Origin: Branchiostoma floridae
Taxonomy: Eukaryota; Chordata; Leptocardii; Amphioxiformes; Branchiostomatidae
Assembly: GCF_000003815.2 (NCBI RefSeq)
Contig: NC_049997.1
Location: forward strand, 9,199,875 to 9,263,874
Reading direction: 5' to 3'
DNA length: 64,000 nt
The notes beneath the pieces are model-generated. The model had not been told where the DNA came from. It worked only from the letters and a program-made list of their open reading frames with translations, and ran no database searches. Below, piece by piece: positions 40,801-53,134 of this stretch (position 1 is its first letter; the number at the start of each line of letters is the position of its first letter). A program made the translations under genes and the position numbers.

Positions 40801-43457
40801 CGCCACATCTTCAGAAACGACGCGTACGCTGGAGCCGCATGTTCCCCGTTTAGGAACTTTATTCGAACACCAACACACAACAAACAAATCTCTCAACATT
40901 TTGTTATGTCGTGTTTCTTAGTATCAAAATGTGTCTAAACATCACGGATACCTAGTACCTCTTCCTCTTCTTCTGATTCGAAGTACCTCCAAATTACCAC
41001 ATCAGGTGCAAAGTATGAGGGAATAAGGGAAGGATCAGGGCTAAGGCTTGCAGGCGTACAGCCTGGCTCTGAACGACTGGGGCTGTTGCTACTGACCCAG
41101 GCAGGCGGTTCCACTGAGGGATTGGTCGGAGGAGCATATTTGTATGTGTTGGTACTAGTGGTGATGGGTATAAGACGAAACTTGAACATGTCACTCCCTG
41201 GGGTGCGCCCCTGGGCTGTATTTAGTATACTGTCTGTTTGGATGTTGTTGATCTGGTTTTACATACTAACTTAAAAAGGGTAGTGAGGCTATGGGCTACA
41301 TGTACAGTGTAGGTGGAAAAGACGTCGGTTGATGAACCATTTGAGGGCTATTTTATAGGGCCTTCACACGGAAATCGAATTAGGAGGAATCAAGCCGAAC
41401 CAGCCGGAATGAAGTATTTGCAAACTTCGTGTCACATTCGGGGCCATTCGGGTGGGAATTCCAAATGGGCGCCTTAAATCCCCTTCGCACGAGAAGGAAT
41501 GAGCCAGAATGCCGTCAGAATGAAAATTCTTGTCTATTCCTGTGAATTCGTAGTGCATTCTAGACATTCTTACGGCATTCGAAATATTCTTTCGGCCACA
41601 TTCTGGCAGGATTCGAGGTGGCTTGCCGTTTCGGTTCTCCATCGAATGAGATAAGAATGTTTCGAATAATGTTAGAATGCCGTAGAATGCGGTCAGACTG
41701 CAGTTAGAATAGTTAGAATACACTTAGAATCCACTGCGAATGCCATTCGATATTTCTCCACTTCGAATGCACCTCGACAGTTTTTAACATGTCAAAAACT
41801 TTCGAGTCAGCCAAAAGAACGGGGACGAATATCTCGAATGCAGTAAGAATGTTTAGAATACAGTACGAATTGCGAGGAATTGCCACGAATAGAAAAAAAA
41901 TTCATTCGGACGGCATTCCGGCTCATTCGTGCTCTCGTGTGGAGGGGGCTTTAGATGTTGTTTAAATGTTGGCAGAAGAATAATGTCCTTTGCCTTGCTG
42001 CCTAAATTAGATTTATAAAATTCATAACATCTTCTCGCCCTGCCCAGATGAGGTAGCCTGTGTGGACCCTGCCAAGTGTATGGAGGTGTGCAGAAACCCT
42101 GTCGGCTGTTCCAACATCGCTTATCCAAAACTCGTCATCGAACTCATGCCCACAGGTCAGTGTTTTTATAGAGTTCCATGTTAAGTGAATACTCAACTGC
42201 AGTTTGATTAGTATCTGTATGGAGGCGCTGATGTAACAAATCAAAGTACATTTGTTTAACTCTCATTGCATTTAGCGCGTTCACAATCGCTGTAGACCGT
42301 CCTACGATATAGCCTGGAATCCAGCCGTATTGTGCTTTGGTCGCTCCCCTGAGGTACGCTTCCTGCCAATACGACTGGCCTTCGTTACCATTCGAACGAT
42401 CGGCATTTGAATATTCGCAGAGATTTTATGCGAGATTTCTGATTGGCTGAATTATGGATGGTTCAAGCGCTCGTTCGAACAAGCGTTCCAGTATCATCAA
42501 CAGGGCCACGCGTCAGACGTTCATAATGCCTAAACTACTTAGCAAATTACCCGGAATTTCTTCACTAAACGATCAAACAAAGACCTTAGAGGCTTTTCTC
42601 AACGGAAAGGATGTTTGAATAGCACTCTTGCCAACCGAGTATGGCAAGAGTTTGACTTATCAGATCGTTCCAATAGTCTCGAAGAAGATGGGTCGTTGAT
42701 GATAATAGAACGCCTGTGCTTGAACCAGCTAAACAGAAATCTCGCATAAAATCTCTGCGAATATTCAAATGCCGATCGTTCGAATGGTAACGAAGGCCAG
42801 ACGTATTGGCAGGAAGCGTACCTCAGGGGAGCGACCAAAGCACAATACGGCTGGATTCCAGGCTACCTACGATATTGATGTTGTAGAATTTTCAAGCAAC
42901 ATATGTATGCACCGAAGAATCTAAGACGACCCTTTCCATAACAAAACTGCGGAATCTTACACGAGACATGCACAACCATCCCTAACATGTCTTTACTCTG
43001 CGGTCATACGCCAGTTGTGCGACGAATGTGACCCCTTACATACAACTTTGCCATTTCACCAACATAGCTGGTGTGGTACACCGAAGGGCGGTTATACCAG
43101 CTGCAAAGTACCGTACAACTTGAGAGGTCCTGACGGAGAGGAGCAAGGGGCCAGTCTAAGCACTTAGGCAGGCAGGCAGAAAGATACAGATATACAGATT
43201 TTTTTTTCAATATTTCCACGTCTACTCTTCTGTCTCAGGTCTCCGTGGACTGATGCTGGCTGTTATGATGGCGGCTCTGATGAGTTCATTGACCTCCATC
43301 TTTAACAGCGGCAGTGCCGTCTTCACCATAGACATCTGGAAACGAGTCAGGAAACAGGCGTCCGAGAGGGAGCTCATGTTGGTCGGCAGGTGTGTAGATA
43401 TATTTGTACTACTTCTCTGAAAGGATGTCCCTGTAGCCCAACTGGTAGCAGGCTCAT

Positions 43458-43521
<64 letters not shown>

Positions 43522-46500
43522 GGGGAGATGGGGAGATGGGGAGATAGCAAGAGAGGGGGAGAGATAGAGAGATAGAGACAAAGAGAAAATAGCCTATCAG
43601 TTCCTGTATCCTACTTATCTCCGAATCCCTCATTAAGTGAATCCAGACTGTAAGGCTCAGTTAGTCAGTACTACTTTATAATGAGTAACGTTACGTCCAT
43701 GAAGGTGAGATACGCGAAATAGCAGTTTCTCGTGCAACTGTACACGATTTTAGAAACCGTTGTTTCAGGTACCATCCATTAGCTTTCATCAGTGGCACTA
43801 AGTAACATTCTCACAAGATATATCTCACAACATGGACCCCTCTATCCACTATCCCAAGACTGCTGGTGCTAGTGATGGTGGGAGTGAGTATCGTGTGGAT
43901 CCCGATCCTACAGGGTGCGAAAGGAGCCCAGCTGTACCAGTACCTACAGCTCATCCAGGCCGTCATCGGCCCGCCTATCTGCTGCTGCTTCGTACTGGCC
44001 GTGGCATGGAAACGAATCAACGAGCCCGTAGGTTCAATGTTTGTCATGTCTTGTCAGGTTTATATGTATACCTTCACACAATCTAAGGCATTTGAGAGTT
44101 TATATGATAGGCAACACCTTTGGTCATTGATCCTGATGAAGACGACAGTGGTCGTTGAAAATTTGATATGTGTATTCCTTTCTGTCGTCTGAAGAAAGTT
44201 TAGCATTGTACTATGATTACTTACCAACACAGATGAGCTTCCATCATAGCAACACATTTCAGTTGGAGTTAAGTGCACTGCGCTTTTAGTGCCGCATGTA
44301 CGATTTTAGGTGCAGGTGGATCGTATCCTTGAAGTTGATAGTGTCTGTAGTTTGTGTTCAGTCGAATGGTTTTCCTTCACATGAATGTTGCAAATGGTTC
44401 TGTTTGTGTGATGGCAAATTCAGCACCAAGGACAGGGCACATGATCACTGCATTTCGTCTGCCAGCTGGTTCCATACGAGTACGCTTTAACCCTCTGTCT
44501 CGTGACATAGACACGGGAAATGGGCAGCAATTTATCAAGAAGAGAAGCAGTTTGTTGTGTAACTGATAGATATAATAGATGGATATTTCTAAGGTTTGAC
44601 ACTTGTGTTGAAGATATAATTATGGTTATAGTAGCAGAGAAGAGCTACCACAGTGCCAGTCACCGCCTTACGGTTACCGAAAACTACAGACAAGGATCGG
44701 AATTACTACCTTGTACATTACTTTTCCCCAGGGCACGTTCTGGGGCCTGATGGCGGGCCTCGCTGTCGGACTCGTTCGTCTGATCATGGAGTTTGCCTAC
44801 GGAGAACCCGGATGTGGGGAACCTGACCTTCGACCCGCCATCTTGTCCAAGGTTCACTTCCTGCACTGTGGGATCATCGTCTTCCTGGTGACCTTTATAG
44901 TAACGGTTGTTGTCAGCCTGCTGACTGAACCAATACCGGACGAAAAGGTAACATTTTGTTGATGAATTGATCATTCAGAAAACAACGTTGTATTTCTTTA
45001 ACAAAAAGTAATCTTTTAAAGATCATAGACGCATCATGCCCATACACAAGGTAAAAACTTCTCAGCAAGATTTCGATCAGTCCTCTGACCCTTCTCAAGT
45101 TTATAGGACCTTAAGCCTTCGTCACGTGACCTGAACGGATGTATAACGTCAGGAACGGGTCAATGGTACATGGAAGTTGGTATCGGTCCCCGTCTCAGAA
45201 ATTTTGTGGGTAATTCTGTTTAGTCAGTGTCAGAGCAATATATCGCGATCGGTTCCAACTAATTTTCTCCTTATACATTTCTTGTGTATCAAAGCTGGTT
45301 GGTTTGACGTGGTCGACTATGAGAAAAGAACAAGAGAAAGAAGCAGTAGAAGTCCCAACGGAACACTCTGATGATATCGAGAACCCGGATGAAAAGAACG
45401 AACTTCCGGATAACCCAGAAGAGGTCGAAAAGATGGAAGTCGATGAGAAGGCTGGTGGGAAGCAGGATGAAGGTAACTTTTACTACAACAGCATTGCATA
45501 CCACCTTCCAAGTTCAATGTCAAGCAAGAAACAAAAGGCAAAATCTCAGCAAACCAAAACAATCCCGGACCGTCGTTGTGCATGTTTTGTAGTCTTGATG
45601 ATAATATTTTAAGAATACCATTTGTTTGTTTCCAAAACAAATTCACTTAGTGTAATCTTAAGAAACTATAACAAGGAGAATACTCCGATATTGAATCATC
45701 AAAATATTTACGAAAAGCTAAGTGGCAAAGGGAACTCTACACTGGCAGAAGTACCTCTCTTCTTCGCTAGTCGTCGCTTCACTAGGGCGAACCCGCAATA
45801 TAACGTTTCATATTGGTGCCTGAATTCGCAAGGTCAGGAATGCCACTGTTACAATTGTTGATTACAAACCAACCTCATTACTGTAACTTATCAAGCACGT
45901 CGAACCAGACTTGACATGGGGGTAAGGCCACAGCAAGTAAAGTTTATGGATGACATCGTACCAAGAATTTAAATCTAATGCGAGAGCTCGAAAAAAGATG
46001 GGTAGAAATTAATAAGACACCTAATGTTTTTCTGAACAAACACCACAATAAACAGTTAACACCACAAACAAACAAATGTAAGCGAAACATACAGTATCAA
46101 AGCGAAGTCTTTTATTCCCGTATTCAAGATAGAAGTGCCCAATGTGACACTCGTGTGGTGGTATATATTATCACTTAGCATGTAATCACTTAGCAAGTTG
46201 ACAACAAAACTTAGATCTGCCACATGTATACAAGTACAATCAAGGTTATCACACGACATATCTTTCCATGCATAGCCTGTATTTTCTTGTCACGTTGACC
46301 ATCTCTTGAGGGAAAATGCCTTTTACTTTTCGATCAGAAGAAAACCATACATAACTTTACTAGCTGTTGCCTTATCGCACTTGACCATCACCAGTGTAGG
46401 AAGTCGAAAGGAAACAGATGTGGACAATTTCCTCTCAGACACTAACCGCTGAGAGGTAACAGTCGTCAGGATATAATTAATTTCCACGTCCTTGTGGTCG

Positions 46501-49500
46501 AGTTCACAGTTCCAAGACATCTTGGCGGCGGTTCTTGTCCTTAAAGGTGTCACTGGAAGTCCTCAAGACGTAATTGACTTAGCACTGTTGTAGGGTCAAG
46601 GTAGCAACAGCGAGAGGTCGTGCCGAAAAACGCCTGGTCCCAAACTAATTGTTATAAATTTATATAAAGCACAGCTGCATTGAGGTGTGCGTTACCGAAA
46701 GATTTACGGATTTGAGCTAATGACTGCATGTAACGAGAATACGTGTCTGGAAATAATGTTCCACTGTAGCTAATTGACAAACTGTGCTAAAACCTTAAGG
46801 TGGCGGTATCTCACTACACTTGGGGCACCGGTGCGGCACTGCGGGGTTCGAAAGATTACTAGACGAATTTCAGAGTTAAAGAACGAATTTTCTTACGTTT
46901 TGTGAATTTTGTTGTCTTCTAAGTTTTGTGAATTTTCTTGTCTTCTAAGTCACTACTTTTACGTATAACGCAATATCTAAATTATCTAAAAAAAATCAGC
47001 GAAAATAACACAACAGTGCCGCAGTGAACGAACCCCAAGTGCAGTGAGATATCACCTTTACTCATCAAGTCGACGAAGAAACATTAGAATCTTTCCCAAC
47101 GTACTAAATTTCGTCATTTGGTTTTTCCACAGTACGCTATAGATGCTTTTAATCTCTGTTGAGCTAAGTTTATCAAATCTATATCTTCATAAGACCTTGT
47201 TGGCGCCCGAAACGATCATATAGTAGCTATTTTTTGTGGTTTTATGTGTAATTTCAGACCTCTGGTAGATATCACTATTTCCGCACCCGTAGGTTCCATT
47301 TATACACCAAGGATTAGCTAGATAGAACAAGACTCACGGGTCAAGACTAAAGACCAAAACCCTGTAACAGAATCTGTTCCACCGAGTTTAGACGAGGACA
47401 AGCACAGAGACGCTACTATGATAATACTACAGGCTTTCATAACGACTTCCTTGGCAAGGATATGCTATTAAGTCCCATACCACTGAAAAACAGCGTTTTG
47501 AGCTCACTCAACTCAAGCAAGGTATTGAAAGGTGCTTAAACAAACTTTCCAACGTTTTCTTACGCCTTTGCAATCTATGTTTGGTACCACAACACTCCCC
47601 ACGCCCCAATAACGCCCAAGTACATGTGGCCTGTGGTATCGAGTCAGTTGCAACTCAGTATGACGTTTACTACTGCAAATATATAGCAGTCTATTAAGAC
47701 TTAACAAGATTTTACTTCACGATAAAACGTACAAATGACAATTTACTTGACATTATTGCTGAATGTTTAGATTTTACCCTGATTTCGCTAACGAGGTAAC
47801 ATGATTCTTAAGTTTTATTTGCAATCCAAGAAGATGTTGGATAATGCGAAGACAAAACAAAGAATTTCAAACGTAATCGAAACTACCCTGGACATTAAAA
47901 TAGTATTATCGGGATATCAATCTTGACATTTAAGGATTTTATGAGTTTATCTTACTTTAGTTTTCTACTTCAACCTAGGAAAGAACCTTGGCCTTTACGG
48001 GACACTGTATATCTTGTGTTTACGAAATAACTTTGTTCACACGTGGAAACTTTTGGGAAATGTTACAACGGAAGTCTGATTGAAATATAAGCTTTAATCG
48101 AACATTTTTTGGACCTTTGCCCATTGTGTATTTTCATCAAAGCACAGGAAGTAAAGGAAAGTGGGAGAGAAGGAGTTAGACAGTTAGAGTAACTTTATCG
48201 CTGAAAATCCGTTAGTTTCAACAGAAGTCTGATTGAAATATAAGCTTTAATTGAACATTCTTTGGCCTTTTGCCCATTGTGTACTTTCAACATAGCACAG
48301 GAAGTAAAGCAGTGTGGGAGAGAAAAAGGTGGGTAGTTAGTACAACTTTATCGCTAACTGTAAATCCGTTAGTTTGGGAAGTCATCTGTTTATGTGGCCC
48401 TCTTCCAATTCTATAATTTGAACAGCTTGCGACATCTTTCAATCTAATACACTCTGGTATAATGTCTTCTACAAATACAATAAAGGCTACAATCGAAATT
48501 TACAATATGGGTCATTGCCAATATCATTTTTAAAAGCTTGTACATGTACACCTCTACTGAATCTGGATGCGTTGAACGGGTATTATCCAAGAGGTTACGG
48601 AGTTTAAGCGTCCTAGACTCCTTACATCACAAGTATTCAAACTATAAAGAAACCGCCACAAAATTGAGTAGACTTCTTCTTTAATATAATAGTCTACCGC
48701 TCACTTAGACTATTTAAATTGCCAGAAGCATGTTTTGGGGTCACGTACAATTCTTCCTGTCAGAGGATTAGGACCAAGGCTTTGGAGCTAATTAGAAAGG
48801 CACGTAGTCTTAATTATCGAATTTGAGACTTTCTGTACTCATGGTGTATCTCTGACCTTGTTGCATCACTCGCCTACGGTTCTGTGTCAAATTTTCCCGT
48901 TATTTTGTCTATCATTGGAAGAACAGGCAGGAAAACGAAAGCTTTGTGGTAAGGTTTCTTTTCCGCTCAAGTGTGATAAATATGTAGTCTTCATTGATGA
49001 ATTTGAAACTTTCTGTACTCGTGATATACCACTGACCTTGTTGTGTCACAGGCCTACGGTTCTGTGTCAAATTTTCAGTTATTTTGTCTATCATCAGAAG
49101 AACAGACAGGAAAACGAAAGCTTTGTGGTTAGGTTTCTTTTCCGCCCAAGTATGATAAGTATGTAGTTTAATTGCTGAATTTTAAACTTTCTGTACTAAT
49201 GATATATCACTGACCTTGATGTTTTACTCGCCTACGGTTCGGTGTCAATTTTTTCAGTTATTTTGTCTATCATTAGTAGTTCAGGCAGGAAAACGAAAGC
49301 TTTGCGGTAAGGTTTCTTTTCCGCTGAAGTGTGATATGGGAGGACTTGTCCAATTAGCCTTAATTCTAAACGGAAAGAACTGTAGACGCGCTCCAAGGGC
49401 AGGCCCTTAACAAGCTGTGTTAGCAGGCTGCAGTTAACCCCCAATCGGTGTCCGCTGCCTCTTAATACCATTAATGTTAGGAACTTATCTTGACCTTGAG

Positions 49501-50150
49501 TTCACCTTGTGGAGGAAAATGCCTGAAGGTCAGACTGCAAGTCACGAAATATTTCTTCAGAGAATGGTCAGGTGTGATTTTATTACCTCCGTGAAAATGG
49601 AGGTTTTTTTTAGGTTAGGGTGTTTGTTTGTTTGTCAGAGTATGAGTTCGTACAATGTACCTACTCAAATATATTGTTCAGTGGCAGGATGTGAGGTAAC
49701 CAGAGACTGGCAGGATGGGGAGGTTGGTCTGTCCAATGATAGTCCCACATGCTTGGCCAAGGTCCAAAGTCCCACAGCAAACAGGAAAATGCCTAGACAA
49801 AATTAGAAAGAAATTCACAACAATGAATAAAACCAAAAAATATATATTTCCCGAACATATGAGATCTTCAATTTCTTAGACAGTTTTTATTTTTTACTTT
49901 TACTAAATACTAGGCATTTAGTTTATGTCTGATTCCATTTAATTTCATAACTCTAATGTTCACAGACGAAGCGCCTCCCAAGTGGCTTCGTGTGTACGAC
50001 TTCATCTGTGGAACTACGTCATCAGAGGCTGACCAATCACAGCAGGCCTTGCCGTCCATCAAGGAGGACCCATTCTGGAGGAGGGTCCTAAACATCAACG
50101 CCATCGTGTGTGTGACTGTCGCTGTTTTCTTATTCGGATTCTTCTTCTAG
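34886..50150 (+). CDS. SLC5-family sodium/solute cotransporter, SGLT-like (complete, about 653 aa)
   Basis: Fourteen exons: 34886-34966, 36127-36198, 36561-36665, 37220-37384, 39230-39335, 39700-39780, 39983-40191, 40594-40729, 42048-42155, 43239-43389, 43859-44027, 44732-44947, 45295-45472 and 49966-50150 (1962 nt, all phases consistent). The start lies in a perfect CCACCATGG context. Landmarks: [38 protein letters not shown] (sodium-site region of TM2), [44 protein letters not shown] (holding the Gln that contacts sugar in SGLTs), [13 protein letters not shown], and [20 protein letters not shown]. The protein should have 14 membrane spans and couple sodium entry to uptake of sugar, inositol or a similar solute. 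The exact SLC5A member cannot be assigned. A truncated extra copy of exon 4 precedes it. Confidence 0.94.
35577..35842. mobile_element. MITE family C, complete copy (about 265 bp)
   Basis: TTAGAGCTAAAGGTGGTATC(TCACTG) at the left pairs with CAGTGAGATACCATCTACAG...TTAGAGCT at the right. The interior includes GCGAAAATAACACAACAGTG. A second copy is at 46796-47063. Both are in SLC5 introns. Confidence 0.8.
37044..37148 (+). pseudogene. Extra partial copy of SLC5 exon 4
   Basis: TCTTTTTCTAG then 83 nt matching the start of the real exon 4 (37220 on), encoding [20 protein letters not shown], then VYTMPEY. It then diverges to PKSHFVK and TAA. Seven differences from the real exon give only one amino-acid change (M for V). 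A GTAAAG at 37140 could act as a donor and would make a 96-nt, phase 0-0 exon, but the product would lack the conserved RRFGG...FTKIS part. It is either a truncated duplication or a rarely used alternative exon. Confidence 0.75.
37507..37705. mobile_element. MITE family A, copy in an SLC5 intron
   Basis: AACCCGGCCGGGCAGTTTGTG at the left and GTCCGGTCGGGCACCGGTTT then GGAAATGGCACC at the right correspond to the family A termini; the centre contains AAGACGTAAAAC. Confidence 0.6.
37868..39191 (-). mobile_element. Dispersed roughly 1-kb element, copy 2 (reverse)
   Basis: Starts CTAGAGTTCGGCGATCTCAT and ends ATAACCTCCATTCCATGACA then TTTCATGGAGGTAA, the reverse complement of the copy at 25142-26196. 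The inner part (AACCAATCCATCCAGCCGTT...CTTGAGT) occurs twice, suggesting an internal duplication. It fills most of the intron between SLC5 exons 4 and 5. Confidence 0.7.
41360..41955. mobile_element. Foldback element rich in GAAT motifs
   Basis: CCTTCGCACGAGAAGGAATG(AGCCAGAATGCCGTC) near 41482 pairs with GACGGCATTCCGGCTCATTC...GTGCTCTCGTGTGGAGGG near 41908. The interior repeats TTAGAAT and GAATGC many times. An outer pair (CCTTCACACGG...) extends the left side. Located in the intron between SLC5 exons 8 and 9. Confidence 0.7.
42311..42868. mobile_element. MITE family B, long copy
   Basis: AGCCTGGAATCCAGCCGTAT at the left and ATACGGCTGGATTCCAGGCT at the right are exact complements. Homology of the arms continues for about 150 nt (for example CGAACGATCGGCATTTGAAT / ATTCAAATGCCGATCGTTCG). 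The spacer is about 240 bp with no coding sequence. Confidence 0.85.
43461..43520. repeat. (GA)n microsatellite
   Basis: About 30 uninterrupted GA units 70 bp after SLC5 exon 10, followed by GGGGAGAT repeats. Confidence 0.95.
44133..44160 (+). ncRNA. Hammerhead-like core motif
   Basis: CTGATGA is followed by a hairpin whose stem is ACGAC/GTCGT with loop AGTG, then GAAA. This is the conserved core order of a hammerhead ribozyme (CUGANGA, stem II, GAAA). An extra G bulge is needed at the stem base and no clear stems I and III were identified. It may be a decayed ribozyme from a Penelope-like element. Similar motifs occur at 2516, 30502, 54125-54131 (minus) and 43780 (minus). Confidence 0.25.
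46796..47063. mobile_element. MITE family C, second copy
   Basis: GGCGGTATCTCACTACACTT...GGGGCACC at the left and CCCCAAGTGCAGTGAGATAT...CACC at the right, with the same interior as 35577-35842. A local 27-nt duplication (CTTCTAAGT...TTTTCTTGT) lengthens it. Confidence 0.75.
48066..48378. repeat. Tandem duplication, about 156 bp x 2
   Basis: GAAGTCTGATTGAAATATAA occurs near 48071 and 48226, and AAATCCGTTAGTTT ends each copy. Divergence is modest. Confidence 0.8.
48805..49340. repeat. Tandem repeat, about 180 bp x 3
   Basis: CGCCTACGGTTC-type landmarks at about 48871, 49051 and 49229; each unit ends GGAAAACGAAAGCTTTG then GGTTTCTTTTCCGC. The overlapping open frames here reflect the repeat and have no recognisable protein features. 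Confidence 0.85.
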
Positions 50151-50767
50151 TGTTTGATATTGACTCTTTTTTTTTTACTGTGGACCTGGTACTTAGATTA
50201 TAAAAGCATATACGGATAGATATAGACTAGACGTTTTGTATCTTTTACGTTATCTTATCTGTGTTTCAGATAGATCTGACTAGATATTTTGTACGTTTTT
50301 ATGTCATTGTATCTGTGTTTCTCCTGCAAATTAGCCTTCGGGCATGAGTTTGCAATTTAATACGTTTATTATTCAAACACATTAGAAAGAGGCAACGTAA
50401 TACTTAGAAGTGTAACATAGTACATAGGACCGTATAGGTAACTACTTCGGTTTTTATGTATACTGTTGTGCATGTATAGACTTGAACGTTAAATTATTTC
50501 TTAGTCGATATAATTTGGTAGTATCGTAGCGTTAGCTACATGTAAACGATTGGAAAGAAATCTACCTCTCACTAAAGCATAGACTTACTTACGTTACTAA
50601 ACAGACATGTAAAGTTTTACATTAGAGGTAACAAACAGTTGTAAAACTGTCTAGTATCACGTCGACGTGTATGGCAGAAATTACAAGTTGTGATAATTAC
50701 TTTTATAGTTTGAAGATTTTACACTAACAAGAGAAACAGAAGATTTTATGTATCATCATCTTTTTTC

Positions 50768-50773
50768 ATTAAA
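50768..50773 (+). terminator. Possible polyadenylation signal of the SLC5 gene
   Basis: ATTAAA followed 35-45 nt later by GCCTGTGTGTCG, a GT-rich element. It would give a 3' untranslated region of about 640 nt. An AATAAA at about 50956 is an alternative. Confidence 0.35.
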
Positions 50774-51316
50774 GAATTTAAAACTGTCTGGAGTCTTGCT
50801 TAGCTGCCTGTGTGTCGAGCCTGCGCAAGGCCCTCTTGGATGATATTCAATAATCTAACTGATATCAGCTGTAACATCATTTTAGAACGCCAAGATACAA
50901 CAATACTCATGTGCAATGTGTAAAGAAACCTTCACCTATTTTAGATTAATCTGGTAATAAATCTTACTGCAAATTCGTCAGAGGCCAAGACCGCTCCGAC
51001 GCCACGGGACAGCGGCTTTGGCTCTCGGTATGGGTCGGAACGAAGATCCGGAAGGCCGGATTTCTCGCTTGCTGTTGTAATACCATTCCAAAGTAGAAGC
51101 TTTGTGTATGCGCAATATGATTACGAAAAGAACAAGCTTGTTACATTGTCCCATTGTTGATTTTCTTCCGTTTCTCGGAAGCCTGTGGATCAGATATCCT
51201 TCAATTATAAAGTTTTTGTGTAGATTTGACGTGTGGTGTATTATATATATGCACACAAAGTACCCTCCGCTGGACGCATCGTCTTGCTCTTTTCTCCTCT
51301 TCTCCATAATTATTCC

Positions 51317-51420
51317 TGGCCTCCATAGCAGGTTCTGTGGGCCTTCTTTTTACTCATATTACACTTTTGCTGGCCATTTCTTTTATGTGCTGGGACGCTT
51401 GGACTGCTATGGAGGCTAGA
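51317..51420. mobile_element. Short MITE, termini GCCTCCATAGCAG
   Basis: GCCTCCATAGCAG at the left and CTGCTATGGAGGC at the right are exact complements, about 75 bp apart. GCTATGGAGGC recurs at about 54058 beside the second gap. Confidence 0.55.
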
Positions 51421-51923
51421 TTATGCCCTATGCTAGATTTACACGTGTAAATCTTATCTTCATTTTACTTGTCATCATTGTGATGTATTCATGTATAGGC
51501 GCGGTTACGGCCATCGCAGTACGTTACACGATTTTGATGCCGTACGAGTAAAGGTAAAATCAACCACTGCCAACAAAAACAGTCTTTTCCGTAACAAGAC
51601 AGTCGAATTTTGCACGACAAGTTTAAAACTTTTTCAAGAATGCCCCCAGTTTGCGGTCGAACGACAATCGTACGATGCATGTGACAGACCCTGTGATGTG
51701 TATGTGTGTGAGAGAATACAGCCTATGGGTTATAGGAAGCGAACCCAGCATGACGTAGCGACCTCGAGCTCTGGCATGACCTCTAGCGGAAGAACACCCT
51801 CTTTGCAATTTAAGGCTTACATGTGTATGGTTACTCGTGACAATGAGACTGACATCATTACGTCATTATCTATGTATCTACTTCCAAAATATTTCATTCT
51901 TCGTTGCTGTGTTTGACTATATG

Positions 51924-51926
51924 CGT

Positions 51927-51975
<49 letters not shown>

Positions 51976-51980
51976 TGTGT

Positions 51981-52030
<50 letters not shown>

Positions 52031-52045
52031 CTGTGTGTGAGTGTG
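51924..52045. repeat. (TG)n(GA)n(TG)n microsatellite
   Basis: About 120 bp of alternating TG with an internal GA block. Confidence 0.95.
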
Positions 52046-53121
52046 TGTTTTGATTCGCTATAACTCGAGCTATTCTGAACATCTGAACTCTTTGCGATAA
52101 GAGAAAGACAAATCTGCAGTTAGAAGACTACATTCTTCCCCGTGGCGGGAATCTCTGTCTAGTCACATACCTGAGATGGTTCATGACATGATTGGTAGCA
52201 GGTTAGAACCTCCATAAAAACCATAAAAGTTTTATCCCCCTGATTATGGTCCCGACATGGCAATTGGAGTGCTAATTCGTGTCGTACGGTTTACGCAAGG
52301 GACGATCCGTTGGTGATCTGTATGTATGTAGTGCTAATCTAATTATTTTAGACTCTTTAAACGGCCATCTTTAAACGGGGATACGAGGATAGTAGAATTC
52401 GGCAAAAAAAAACGGGAAATTGGCCAGGGGAGTCAGTCCACGCTAAGGTTCTAACTTCTAGTAGAAAAACTTCCCTGGCAAATTATTCTCCCAATAACAG
52501 AAAGCTGATTAAAAGGCTATGGGACGAACGAACGAACAGCCAGCGTAGTCAGTCTGGTAGAGACTAGGTCATACTAGTTGTAGGTCGTCGCACGACTTTG
52601 ATGTAAATTTTTCAAGTCTGTTGTGACAGAACGAACTCTGGTAAGGATCTAAGACAGTCTATTATGAAGGAAGACAGCTGAACTTGCAAGACACACTAGT
52701 GTGCAAGACATGACTTACTCTCATATTAACGGCCTCAGTTCAGTGGCGATCGCAGGACGCCGATGATCGTAAGAACATGTCGTCGATATCGGTCGCAAAG
52801 GGGCATTTCTGTCGGAAAATGTGCCGGATTTGTAGACCCATTGGTTATACATCTACTTACCTGCTTAGTTAGAGGCTGATATAAGATGGCAGTCTGTCGG
52901 AAGCCTTTAAACAACTTGCATGTTTTCAAACAGTTTTCTTCATGTGCCTGCTGTCACTCTTGCCCGTGATATTGACATAGAAGAAATATCATGTTCACTT
53001 TCTTCCATTTCATCCCATCATCATGGTTTGCTATGTCTGAAAGGTAAGGTAGTGTCAAAGCTATTAAACAGACACCCTGGCGAGACAGGAGTTTTTGTTT
53101 CACCGCAGGGAAGGACCCCAG

Positions 53122-53134
53122 AGGTCAGAGGTCA
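53122..53134 (+). promoter_or_regulatory. Perfect DR1 nuclear receptor half-site pair
   Basis: AGGTCA G AGGTCA, two perfect half-sites one base apart. This is the binding arrangement used by HNF4, RXR heterodimers and COUP-TF. By chance it is rare in 64 kb, but its function here is untested. Confidence 0.35.

Larger units (their letters stand above)
45473..49965. other. Long last intron of the SLC5 gene
   Basis: A 4.5-kb intron in a gene whose other introns are mostly under 2 kb. It contains MITE family C (46796-47063), a two-copy tandem repeat (48066-48378) and a three-copy tandem repeat (48805-49340). A fragment of the dispersed element lies near 49584. No nested gene was recognised. Confidence 0.7.

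Noticed and set aside
43390..43575. Arg/Glu repeat protein
   Set aside because: Translation of the (GA)n microsatellite.
48858..49410. Protein with repeated [15 protein letters not shown]
   Set aside because: Translation of the three-copy 180-bp tandem repeat in an intron. No splice logic, and frames shift between copies.
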